Of a stretch of 64,000 nt of DNA, positions 32,901-43,422 are shown piece by piece. The DNA is from Macrostomum hystrix (taxonomy: Eukaryota > Platyhelminthes > Macrostomidae). The stretch is taken from NCBI GenBank assembly GCA_950097015.1, contig CATNEN010000002.1, forward strand, positions 372,001 to 436,000, written 5' to 3'. How positions within the stretch are numbered: position 1 is the stretch's first letter; each line of letters starts with the position of its first letter. The notes below the pieces were generated by a model. It searched no databases and had not been told where the DNA came from. It saw only the letters and a program-made list of their open reading frames with translations. The translations under genes were made by a program, and so were the position numbers.

Positions 32901-33865
32901 GAACAGTGCCGGGGTATCGAAGCTATAACAGTGCCGGGGTATCGAAGCTATAACAGTGCCGGGGTATCGAAGCTAGAACAGTGCCGGGGTATCGAAGCTA
33001 GAACAGTGCCGGGGTATCGAAGCTAGAACAGTGCCGGGGTATCGAAGCTATAACAGTGCCGGGGTATCGAAGCTATAACAGTGCCGGGGTATCGAAGCTA
33101 GAACAGTGCCGGGGTATCGAAGCTAGAAAAGTACTGGGTATCGAAGCTAAAACAGTGACGGGGTATCGAAGCTAGAACAGTGCCGGGGTATCGAAGCTAG
33201 AAAAGTACTTGGTTATCGAAGCTAAAACAGTACTGGTTATGGAAGCTAAAACAGTGAAGGGGTATCGAAGCTAGAACAGTACCGGGTATCGAAGCTAGAA
33301 AAGTTCTGGTTATCGCAGCTAGATCGCAGCGGTATTTCAATTCCTCTGAATCAAACTCCAAATGCAGCGATGGGAGTCGGATTGCGAGCATCAGAAGTCC
33401 AAGACTGTCCAGACTGTGGCCACCCAGCCGCAGCAGCAGCCGCTGGAATCGCTGGCAGGCTGGCTGGGCAAGCAGCCGCTGCACGAGCTGGAGCAGGCGA
33501 TCTCGGCTCTGCCAGCTGTGCACGCCAAACGCCTGTTGACCGCGCTTGACTCTCTGGCCGCAGGCGGTCTGCAGCCCGAGCGAGTCTGCCGATGCGCCTG
33601 CCTTCTGCTCAGCTTCCACTTTCCCTGCCTGGCTGTGACATCGGCCACTGACAGCCGGCTGCAGTTTCAGAGCCGGCTGACAGCCTGCGGCAGCGGCCTT
33701 GCCGACATGCTCGGCTTCAACCTTGCTGCTCTGAGGCTGCTGCAGTCTATGGCCGCCGAGCTGACCGAAGGTTCACCGCTCACCGACAATGAAGAGGCCG
33801 GCAGAAGAAGACAGCAGCAGAGGAAGAAGCGACAGAAGCAGGTGTTCGATTTGAGAACTCATTAA
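26903..33865 (+). CDS. WDR3: WD repeat protein 3 (UTP12), small-subunit processome component
   Basis: Exons: 26903-27245, 27955-28124, 28202-28495, 29378-29812, 30151-30498, 30815-31675 and 33368-33865; 982 aa versus about 943 in human. All phases agree. The protein has two WD40 propellers and a C-terminal Utp12 domain. Diagnostic segments are GHPGEVWDFAL, DNSIRVFFTDSVRQFLHLHGH, SGDRTIRLWGLQFGDCQK and GSDKCLRLWDAAKF, then NGDYLAS, EEPLVLEEQRELEKDAQFEE and DMLGFNLAALRLLQSMAAE. WDR3 acts in the nucleolus in the UTP-B complex during early 18S rRNA processing. Oddities: an acidic insertion in exon 1 (EEDDEDFADEEAARP); a weak pyrimidine tract before exon 7 (acceptor AAATGCAG); and minisatellites in introns 1, 3, 4, 5 and 6. 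An acceptor-like CCCGCAG lies 5 nt before the ATG. The C terminus is Lys/Arg-rich, as in orthologues. Confidence 0.95.
27328..27895. repeat. 24-bp minisatellite in WDR3 intron 1
   Basis: About 23 units of a 24-bp repeat with the core GGTATCGAAGCTACAATCG. GGTATCGA/TGTATCGA and AATCG/AGTCG variants alternate regularly towards the 3' end, giving a 48-bp higher-order unit. It fills about 80% of the 709-bp intron. Open frames on both strands are artefacts. Confidence 0.95.
28617..29330. repeat. 28-bp minisatellite in WDR3 intron 3
   Basis: Units contain GAATCTGAGGGATAAGGAAG followed by GGTAGATA; towards the 3' end a GGACAGTTAGATA variant alternates. The sense strand is strongly purine-rich. It fills most of the 882-bp intron. 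Confidence 0.95.
29868..30067. repeat. 30-bp minisatellite in WDR3 intron 4
   Basis: Six to seven units containing CTTCCCAGATCCTCATTTTG. The sense strand is pyrimidine-rich. Each unit holds CTTCCCAG, an acceptor-like sequence upstream of the true acceptor at 30150, so cryptic acceptors are repeated across the intron. Confidence 0.9.
30555..30752. repeat. Short minisatellite in WDR3 intron 5
   Basis: Imperfect units of about 31 bp containing TCATATCCGGGTCATTCACT and CGGTCATAAC, occupying much of the 316-bp intron. Confidence 0.85.
31835..33320. repeat. 25-bp minisatellite in WDR3 intron 6
   Basis: About 60 units with the core GGTATCGAAGCTAGAACAGT and three linker variants (GCCGG, ACTTG/ACTGG, GACGG). 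Patterns of variants repeat as blocks, for example 32700-32880 against 33130-33260. It fills about 88% of the 1,692-bp intron. The core GTATCGAAGCTA is shared with the intron 1 array. Confidence 0.95.
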
Positions 33866-34184
33866 ATCGAACTGCTGTTGTTGTTAGTCCTATCTCGAGC
33901 ATTTCTTGGACCTCTGCATCAAAAAGGCTTCAATTCGAAATACAATAATTGCACTGAGCATTTTTATCTTCTGTGCCTGACTTCCAGTGGATAATTGCGT
34001 GTGGAATTCGTCCTTGTCTTCTGGTGTCACCGTCTTTTGTTTGTTTGCAAGTTGTTTCTACAGAATTCACTCTGCTATAATGACTAACCTAGTGTTGGGA
34101 TAATTAGCTAATTATCTACCATTTACGTTCAATTCAAAGAGAATCTCTATTAATTCTTGTAGAATCCCCTTAAATCCAAATAAT
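33866..34184. other. WDR3 3' flank
   Basis: Presumed 3' UTR and flank. No canonical AATAAA is obvious in the first 200 bp; AATAAT occurs near 33944. Confidence 0.4.
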
Positions 34185-34945
34185 TCCGTACAGTCCCATG
34201 AAAATCCTGTTAACCCCAAAAAATTAAATTCTAGGACAATCCCTTTGATCATAGCGGAATCCCCTTGATCATAGGAGAATCCCCTTGATCATAGGAGAAT
34301 CCCCTTGATCCTAGGGGAATCCCCTTGATCATAGGAGAATCCTTTTGATCCTAGGAGAATCTTTTTGATTCTAGGAGAATCCTTTTGATCCTAGGAGAAT
34401 CTCTTTGATTCTAGGAGAATCCTTTAGATCCTAGGAGAATCTCTTTGATTCTAGGAGAATCCCTTTGAACCTAGGAGAATCTCTTTGATTCTTGGAGAAT
34501 CCCTTTGATCCTAGGAGAATCTCTTTGATTCTAGGAGAATCCTTTTGATCCTAGGAGAATCCTTTAGATCCTAGGAGAATCTCTTTGATCCTAGGAGAAT
34601 CTCTTTGATTCTTGGAGAATCCCTTTGATCCTAGGAGAATCTCTTTGATTCTAGGAGAATCCCTTTGATCCTAGGAGAATCCTTTTGATCCTAGGAGAAT
34701 CTCTTTGATTCTAGGAGAATCCTTTTGATCCTAGGAGAATCTCTTTGATTCTAGGAGAATCTCTTTGATTCTAGGAGAATCCCTTTGATCCTAGGAGAAT
34801 CCTTTTGATCCTAGGAGAATCTCTTTGATTCTAGGAGAATCCTTTTGATCCTAAGAGAATCCTTTTGACCATAAGAGAATCCTTTTGATCATAAGAGAAT
34901 CCTTTTGACCATAAGAGAATCCTTTTGACCATAGGACAACCATGG
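34185..34945. repeat. 20-bp minisatellite 3' of WDR3
   Basis: A 20-bp unit AGGAGAATCCTTTTGATCCT with CCCTTTGAT and CTCTTTGATT variants, often alternating to give a 40-bp higher-order period. Degenerate related units occur near 36640-36720. Confidence 0.95.
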
Positions 34946-36304
34946 TTATATTGAGGAATCTCTTTAATCCTATGAGAGTACTTGTTATTATATGAGGATC
35001 ATTTGATCCCATTAAAATCCCTTTAATGTAAAAATCCCTTATTCCTAACGTATATTTTAACATAATCGTCTAAATAAGATATTCACTATTGCCTATTAAA
35101 TTTAATTAAAAGGGCTAAAAAACAAGGAAAAATGTTTTGTTTAATTGCCATGCATTCACCTGCTTTCAGTAGTATCAGACAGCACGTAGTTAGAATTGAT
35201 TCTTAGCTTTATAAATTGCATTCCAAAGTTTTTGAAAATCCAGCGCATTAATTTGTTCTCCTATAGTTTCCGAAGCGTTACCCATTCACTCTGCCTTCCC
35301 GCCCCCGACGATATTAGTTGATGCTTTGGACTGTGGGAATGGCGCTAGCTTTGAGCCTAGGGTCCCCGAAGTATCTTGGAATAGTTTATTTGCCGCCACT
35401 TCGGCTTCATTTGCGAATCGCCTGTCGGTTTAATAATAAAAAACCCAAGGAGACTTTGGTAGTCTTTGAGAAGGGAAACTCCTAGCAGAGCTGCATGAGC
35501 ACGCTTGAGTTCGCTTGAGTGTTTTACGCTTTAATTAACTCTTCCTCACCCGGGGGTCCTCATTTGGATGCGAGTTCCAGTGCTCAAATAGCAGCAGGTG
35601 TGACTCGCAGCTCACACAGTGTCCACTCTGAGTCCATGAAAGCGGTGCATATTGTATCTGCTTGGACACTTGAAGTGGACCAAATTAACCTCTTACCTGG
35701 GGGCGGTTAATTGCTGAGCGCCTGAATGTCTGGGCACCATCAACTTTGAGTGCGATATTAATCTCAACCGACTCTAACTATCAGGGCCCGACGAGTGGAA
35801 TATAATTACTTTGGTTGGTGCAAATTTAATTACCTGGTCAATTACCTGGTCAAGTCGAATTTGTAATTACATAGTGCGAGCGCATAGGCGTTGTCGTTCA
35901 GCTCTGTGTGAGCTGTTTTTAGACTTTTAGTTTCAGTAAAACAAACATAATTTTTCCGTACTTTCGAAACAGTTCCACTGATAGTTCAGATTTATTAAGT
36001 CGTTAAAAAATAGGTCAATTACTTTTTTAGGCTTAAAAAGGTGAAGAAACGGAAAAGCACTAAAGTGCATGGCAAATTGATAGTGAATATTTAGAATAAT
36101 AGGCGCTGAAGATTGCTTTTAAACTGTTTATTAGATAAATAGAGGTATTTATTGGTGCACAAAATCAAATTGCATGCCAACTATAATGAATATTTTCGAG
36201 TCGTATATATATAATGCTCAAAAAAGCATTTGTGAAATTGCTTGCAAAAGCATATAAATGTGTTTGATTTGTCTCTCAAAATCGAGGTCAATAAGCGAGT
36301 TAAA
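34946..36304. other. Intergenic between the convergent WDR3 and SLC6 genes
   Basis: Mostly AT-rich. A GC-richer 220-bp patch near 35515-35735 has no recognised domain. No RNA gene or further array was seen. Confidence 0.5.
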
Positions 36305-39300
36305 TTAGTGCTCATGCTCAAACTCGTAAGCTGTATTTGAAGTGCCATTCAGACCACCAGCCTTGCCGCTCATGCTGTAGTACTGCTGCTCACCACGGCC
36401 GTTGCCGTTGCCATGGCAACCAATCACTACAGTGGCTGTCGGCTTTCTATGCCGGCACAAGGTCAATGGGAAAGTGTCGCGACGGCCCAGGGTGAACCAG
36501 TGGCGCAGCGTGTAGCGGGTGATGAGGCCCTGCTCAATCAGGTCATGGTCCCTAATTGGTGTGATGGCCTTGGCGAAGCTCTGCAAGATTGAGTTTTTGT
36601 AGCCAATATTATGGAAATTTAAATCACAAGTCCTGGGATAGACCTCTAAATCCAAGGATAATCCTTCTAATCCTGAGAAACACCTCTTAATCCTAAAAGG
36701 ATCCCCTTGTGTCTAGGAAAGGGATTTCTCGTGGTCCAAAAAATGCATTCGTCTGCCAAAATTATCTCTAAAGGAATCATCTTAGAAACAGGAAACACAG
36801 GCAAGCAGGCAAGCAGCATAAAATTTGTAAATTTTACGAGTATAATATTTATCTATCATAAACTATTTTACCTCCGAAATCCTATAGATAAGGATATGGG
36901 AAATTTCCGAAAAATCTAAAATTATCCACACAGTGAAATATCTAAATGTACTTATTTTTAAATATCCCATAGACTGTAACTGAGGAAACCCAATTCACTT
37001 TAATCACATTAAAGAAATCACATTGAATGCAATTAAATAAAGCAAACAAAAGCAACAAAAATGTAAAATGCAGCGACACCTACCCCGTAGTAGATGACCA
37101 CAATCACGGCCACAATGGGTATGAGAGCCAGCTGTGAGAAGCAAATCACCCAGCCTAATATTTTTCCACTCATCGGATAATTGTAGATGTAGATTCCGTC
37201 GGATGTGCGATTCGGAAACAGCTCCGGGTGGTATTCGGTGTACTGGTAGATGTACAGGAAGCTGCTAGGATCCGCCACGGAGATACAGTTGAACACTATA
37301 ATTACCTGCCAGATTGTTTTGTGCTAATTTTAATAATTAGAGAAATAGAAACAAGCCCGTTTTTGAGACGCCTAACCAGTGGCATCGTACGTTAAAGATT
37401 CAGTCCATGGACTGAATCAATCAAATCTGCAAGCAAATTGAAGGTCAAACTCACTAGAATAAATATTGGCGACACGTACTTCCAGCAGATTCTCCAGTAA
37501 ATTCCGGGCGCGAATCCCAGATTGTCTTTGATGTCGCGGCAAAACTGGTCAAGACCTGTGATGGAATTAAAATGGATTATCCTATCGTTAGACTCGCAGT
37601 TTCCAATTGTCTAAGAAGGATTTGATCCTGTCGCATCACACACCGTAAAACCAAGAGACAACAACAGCCTGGGTGAAGGCCACGGCGATGATTGACAGGC
37701 CGGCTGAGAAGTTGTTGAACACGTTCCAGACGTACATTCCACCCTGAAAACATATTATAGATATTTTGTGACAAAAAGAATTTGTTAGATATGATTAGAC
37801 ATGGAGGGATATAGTAATTGTTTGGATTTCTTGGTTGATGTCAAACGAGTTTTACTGCTCAGTAGCTTTATCCGAATTGAAGGGGTTAGAAATTGCTAGT
37901 CTATATCACTAAATTCCCATTTTATTTACTGTTTAGCAAGCGCAAAAGAAAAAATTCCTAGGCGTCAAGTTTGCTTTGGTTTTGAAGCTTACGACACTCA
38001 AACCCCCTAGCAACACTCACCGGAGTGCAGAGCGTGATGGAGACCAGGAAGGCGAAATACACAACAATGGCCGAGAAGATCTCCCGAAAGTAGCGGCATT
38101 TGCTCAACGGTCTCTCAAGATAATCGCCAAGGCCTGTTAGTACACTCTCCATTCCACCCATCTGCCAGCAGTTATCGAGTTAAATTTTCGCTTAATAAAA
38201 TATACGCAAAATATATTATCAAAATAATAATATTAGTATTACTCACAGCACTATCTAAACCGAGTGTGATCAACAGACCGAAGAACAAGATCGACCATAG
38301 AGGAGCCATTGGCAGGGTTCCTATGGCAACTGGATACACTTGGAACACTAGGCCCGGACCTGAATAGTTTAGGCATTGTGCTTTTGTTCATTACAAAACT
38401 ACTTTACATGCTAATTGAATCAAGAATGTATATCATGATAAATGCGTACAAAAAGTTCCATAGCGTCATTTTTTATTGACAAATAGGCATTATATTTGTT
38501 TAACAGTAGGACTAGCAAGCCATTTTGCCACCCGTTTTTATACCCTCCTGAATTTTTTTTGGCAGCGCCTGAATGCTTCAGAAAATGCGCGACAAAATTA
38601 GGTCCGTGTGTTAAGTTTCGTGTGCTTGCGTTTATCCGTTCAGGTGCAGCACGAAAATTATCAAGCAGGGAATTCTCCCCCCAGGTAGCTCTACTGTGAA
38701 TAGACTATATACATCGATGAATATTTAGGACTTTCAAATTTGTATTTGCAGTTCTTACGCGGATAAGAGTACATGTGGCTATGTACTTCTAGCGACTTTT
38801 AGAAGTGTAGATGTGCATGGGGAATTCCTAAAGGCTATTTTTAGACGGATAAGTGTTCATGAGGAATTCTATATTTTAGTTTATTTCGACGGATACGCTT
38901 AATTGTACATTAGGGAATTCCCATCTGAATGTACTTTTAAGGCTGTTTATAGATTGGCACAGTTATATTCGCACCACCGCCTCACCCTCAGTCGTGACAG
39001 CTTCAATCGGTTTTCCCGTAACCTCGGACATGTAGCCCAGGTAGGCGAACACGACAAAGCCAGCCAGGAAGCAGGCAGTTATATTGGCAGCCGTGGCAAT
39101 TAGGCTGTCCCTGTAACAGTTGTTGCTTTTGCTGCTATAGCTGGCCAATGCCAGGTGAACTCCGAACCCGGCTCCGGTGGAGTAGAACACCTGAATTGCG
39201 GCCTCAATCCACGGCTGGGATGAAAAGAACAAATTAAGAGCACAATTATCAATGTACAAAGACCCGAATTGTCTATGTTCAACTGATGATTTCATGGCTT

Positions 39301-41470
39301 ACATCCATAGAGTTAAGCTTGGACAGGTCTGGCACTATAAAATACTTAATGCCGTTGCTTGCTCCTGGCAGCCGGGCCCCGTTGCCAACCAGAACTAGCA
39401 TCAGGACGTAGGGCAAAGTGGCCGTTAGATACACAACCTGCTCGTGTTTCATTGTTTACAATCTATTTTGATTTATTCGTAGTTTAAGTAAAAGTGGGAT
39501 TTTTTAATTCTCACCTTGCCAGAAGTTTTGACTCCTCTCCACAGAGAGAAGTACAGGCAGGTGAATACCACAAAGCAGCAGAGGATGAGAACCAGTTTAG
39601 GGCTGCCAAGGCTGTCTATTCCGCTGCTCTGGTGAATGCCAAGCACACCGCGCCTACAGATTGGCAGTCGGATGTGTTAATAGCTTCTGAGTAGTTCGTT
39701 AGATCTTGAGGTGAGTATTGTCCGAGATTTTGAGTAGATGTTAAGTTATACATCAAATCAACGAGCTCATAGATAAACAGTAGAAAGACCACTTTATTAG
39801 AGGTCTTAGAGGCTGAGATGAAAATTAAAAATATTATTTTGTCTAAAAACGCCCCATTCAGTAGCAAAGTGAACCTACTCAAAAAATTCTTGCGAGGCCA
39901 GCACGGCGTTCTCGCTGAGGTTCTGAGCAGTCAGGTTGCGGTACTGCTCAACTGTGACGCACCACCTGCTGTTGAAGTCATTGTCGCATTTCATCCATGG
40001 CAGGGTGTCAGTCGGAGACAGCGAATTGAACAAATACAGGAAGCACCAACCGATGATGACGTTGTAGTAAAATGCCACGAGATAGCTCATAAGATTCTGG
40101 GCCAGGCCTAGACCTCTGGCGATGGGGCAGATGTCCCAGACTCGAATCGGGCCTTTCTGATTTACCTGGCCCAGGATTAGCTCCATGTACAGCAGCGGCA
40201 CCGCTTGGAACACGTTCATCAACAGGTAGGGGATCAGGAAGGCACCTGAAAGGTTTGTTGGATTGTTTCTATGATATAGCCGCCTGTTTGATCTATCCGA
40301 CTTTTCTCACCAGCTTGATGAGACAGCTTGGTGTAGCTCATCATCAGTTTGATCTAGCCGCCTGTTTGATCTAGCCACCTGTTTGATCTAGCCGCCTGTT
40401 TGATCTAGCCGCCTGTTTGATCTAGCCGCCTGTTTGATCTAGCCGCCTGTTTGATCTAGCCGCCTGTTTGATCTAGCCACCTGTTTGATCTAGCCGCCTG
40501 TTTGATCTAGCCGCCTGTTTGATCTAGCCGCCTGTTTGATCTAGCCGCCTGTTTGATCTAGCCGCCTGTTTGATCTAGCCGCCTGTTTGATCTAGCCGCC
40601 TGTTTGATCTAGCCGCCTGTTTGATCTAGCCAACTGTCTCATCTTATCTCATCAGCTTGATCTAGCTGTCTCATTTCATCAGTTTATTCTTGCTGTCACA
40701 TCTTTTCTCGTCAGCCTGATCTAGTTGTCTCATCAAATCAGCTTGATATAGGTAATCAACTCATCAAATCAGCCTGATCTAGCTCATCAACTCATCGTAT
40801 CAGCTTGATCTAGCTCATCAACTCATCGTATCAGCTTGATCTAGCTCATCAAATCATCGTATTAGCTTGATATAGGTCATCAACTCATCAAATCAGCTTG
40901 ATATTGGTCATCAACTCATCAAATCAGCTTGATATTGGTCATCAACTCATCAAATCAGCTTGATATTGGTCATCAACTCATCAAATCAGCCTGATATTGG
41001 TCATCAACTCGTCAAATCAGCTTGATATAGGTCATCAACTCATCAAATCAGCTTGATCTAGCTCATCAACTCATCGTATCAGCTTGATATAGGTCATCAA
41101 CTCATCAAATCAGCTTGATATTGGTCATCAACTCATCAAATAAGCTTGATCTAGCTCATCAACTCATCAAATCAGCTTGATCTAGCTCATCAACTCATCA
41201 AATCAGCTTGATCTAGCTCATCAACTCATCGTACTCACCACCTCCGTACTTGTAGCACAGATAGGGGAATCGCCAAACACTTGACAGGTCAACAGCGAAT
41301 CCCACAATTGACAGCAGGAAGTCAATCTTGGACCCCCAGCTCTCTCGTTCAGCAACGAGAGCCGCAACCGGCTCCAACTGCTGCTCGCTGATGTCGTGGT
41401 TCTCCGGCGCCGCCATCGACTGTGAGCCGGGCGTCTTGCTGGCATCTTCCAAGTCCTGATCGAGTGTCAT
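36305..41470 (-). CDS. SLC6 sodium/chloride-dependent monoamine transporter, DAT/NET-like, eleven exons
   Basis: Exons (minus): 41470-41239, 40245-39879, 39653-39515, 39437-39303, 39214-38986, 38359-38247, 38161-38021, 37743-37644, 37555-37455, 37305-37084 and 36580-36305; 684 aa, all phases consistent. TM1 reads [15 protein letters not shown] with Asp61, the amine-binding aspartate of monoamine transporters (Gly in GABA/glycine carriers). Extracellular loop 2 has Cys164 and Cys173 (nine apart, as in DAT) and an N-glycosylation site NLT at 181. [17 protein letters not shown] and [21 protein letters not shown] resemble DAT/NET more than SERT. LDSAMGGMESV ends the TM6-TM7 region. Expected at the plasma membrane of aminergic neurons, where it would clear dopamine or a related amine using Na+ and Cl-. 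Exact substrate is inference. The last exon encodes TM12 loss-of-similarity tail with Gly/Asn-rich sequence. An AG lies 11 nt before the ATG. Confidence 0.93.
40345..40632. repeat. 17-bp minisatellite in SLC6 intron 1
   Basis: About 17 near-identical units of GATCTAGCCGCCTGTTT. Confidence 0.95.
40633..41232. repeat. 31-bp minisatellite in SLC6 intron 1
   Basis: Units contain CATCAACTCATCAAATCAGC followed by TTGATATAGGT or TTGATCTAGCT. The CAGCTTGATCTAGC part overlaps in sequence with the adjacent 17-bp array, suggesting one grew from the other. The array runs to within a few bases of the exon 1 donor at 41238. Confidence 0.93.
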
Positions 41471-41954
41471 TTTTTGTCCGACTAAATATTTTTAAGCCCG
41501 GTGTATAGGAGTGAATGATTTATATTCATTTGCACGCCTTTAATCTGTGCGAGCGCATTTTTTAAATCCAAACACGAAAGAACCTTTTTTGCTAACCAAC
41601 CAATGTTGTAGCACCTCTATAAATAGATTTTATGACGTTCCAGCTGTTGCTGGCCCAAATTATTATTCGAATCATTTTAACCCTTTTTATTAACTGCGTG
41701 TTAATAATCTTCAGTTCCTTATAATGAGACCTGCAGAACGCAGCAACACTTAAGGGAAAATATCAAATGCCTTTAACATTGCAACCCGGAATGTTTGGAC
41801 ATGGAACATGCATAACTTGGAAAAGGACCATGTTGCAAAACTGCTGCATTGCATCTTTGTTTGCTGGTAAAAAACACGGACATGCTGCAGATCATATATA
41901 ATAATGGCCTATTACACGTTCAGAAGCATAAACCAGAGGCAGCACATCGACGAT

Positions 41955-42235
41955 GCATACTTTGGTACTTTGAGAGGCATAGACCATACTAAATAAAGAG
42001 ACATTGGTACTTTGAGAGGCATAGACCATACTAAATAAAGAGACATTGGTACTTTGAGAGGCATAGACCATACTAAATAAAGAGACATAGGTACTTTGAG
42101 AGGCATAGACCATACTAAATAAAGAGACATTGGTACTTTGAGAGGCATAGACCATACTAAATAAAGAGACATTGGTACTTTGAGAGGCATAGACCATACT
42201 AAATAAAGAGACATTGGTACTTTGAGAGGCATGGA
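41955..42235. repeat. 42-bp tandem repeat upstream of the SLC6 gene
   Basis: About 6.5 nearly perfect copies of a 42-bp unit containing GGTACTTTGAGAGGCATAGA and CTAAATAAAGAGACATT. It lies about 500 bp 5' of the SLC6 start. It gives open frames on the minus strand, but these are repeats of one 14-codon motif and not a gene. Confidence 0.95.
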
Positions 42236-42239
42236 AGTA

Positions 42240-43422
42240 TGACTACATATAGCTTTTTGATTCACTGCGATGGTACAAAATTTTACTATATTATACTTAA
42301 ATAGTTTACAGTACTTTTAAATGGCAAAATGACAGTTGAATTGACACCTTGTTGTTTGAGATCGCGCGTCACATGCACAGGTACTGTCTGTCTGGTAGTC
42401 TGTCTGTATTCTTGTACGCTAATGAGAAAAGCACATTAGTAGAATAAACAAAGGTGATAAACGAGCACTATAGAAAGCTAAAATGCACTTAACGCAATTA
42501 AGGCTCAATTGCAAGCACACAGACACAATGCACCACAAATAGTTGAACCTTATTAAATAAGCCTTTAACTTTATGCATAGGCCCAACTAACACAATGGTG
42601 CATCATTAACCTGCAGCGAATAAAACTATGAGTTACCATAGTTAGCAAATATTTAAACGTCTTCAACTGCGCAGCTCAAATACTGCAAAACTTTAGAGTT
42701 TGTTATAGCCTCTTGCGCACAAATTATCTTCTCTCTAGAAGCAGAGAATACCTACCCTACCTGTATTGATACTGTAAAGTAATTAAATAAAAGCACGTAT
42801 GCAGCTTAACTTCTGTATCGAATACCCTACAAGTTTGAACTGATAAAAAATCATAAAAATGGAAGTTTCGCTTGATTTTTAAACATTAGCAACTAAAAGT
42901 AATTTAATCCATCTTATTCCTTTGTTCGCTTCCATTCTAAAAGTGATTATCATTTCAGTTCTTTGTTCCCAAATCAGAGACGGTTACACTCTCTCACCTT
43001 GCGTGGTAGTTGTCTGTTTGGAGAACCTCTCTCATGTGATTCCATGACTCGTGTTCTATTTTTAGCAGTTATACGCATAAGTGACGTCAGTGCTATTTTT
43101 AGCAACATACCCCTTTGTGATGGGCCAGTCCTTTGTCCCATTGCGAGCGAGGAACTTCAAGACGCTCTGGTGGCAACTCCTTAGCTATCTTACTAAAACT
43201 AGCACTATAGTCGCAACTCAATTAAAATGCAAAAGCACGTCAAAATGAAAAGCACAAATGACCATTGAAATTGATTTTCAAGCGAATGCACGTAGCTGTA
43301 AAATCACTGACAGTTTTTCGTTAATTTTATTAGTTGTAATACAACAGAACACAAAAAATATGCGCAAGAGATCTTTTAGTCATGCATGAAATACGTTTAT
43401 AAGCAAATGGCATCAACCAATC
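42240..43422. other. Intergenic between the SLC6 5' end and the SURF2 3' end
   Basis: AT-rich DNA with several short A-runs. No repeat array or coding sequence supported. Confidence 0.5.
43326..43331 (-). terminator. Polyadenylation signal for SURF2
   Basis: TTTATT on the plus strand reads AATAAA on the minus strand, about 92 nt after the SURF2 stop codon. Confidence 0.55.

Noticed and set aside
41892-42265. Minus-strand open frames made of MVYASQSTNVSLF or WSMPLKVPMSLYLV repeats
   Set aside because: A 42-bp tandem repeat (14 codons), open in two frames at once.
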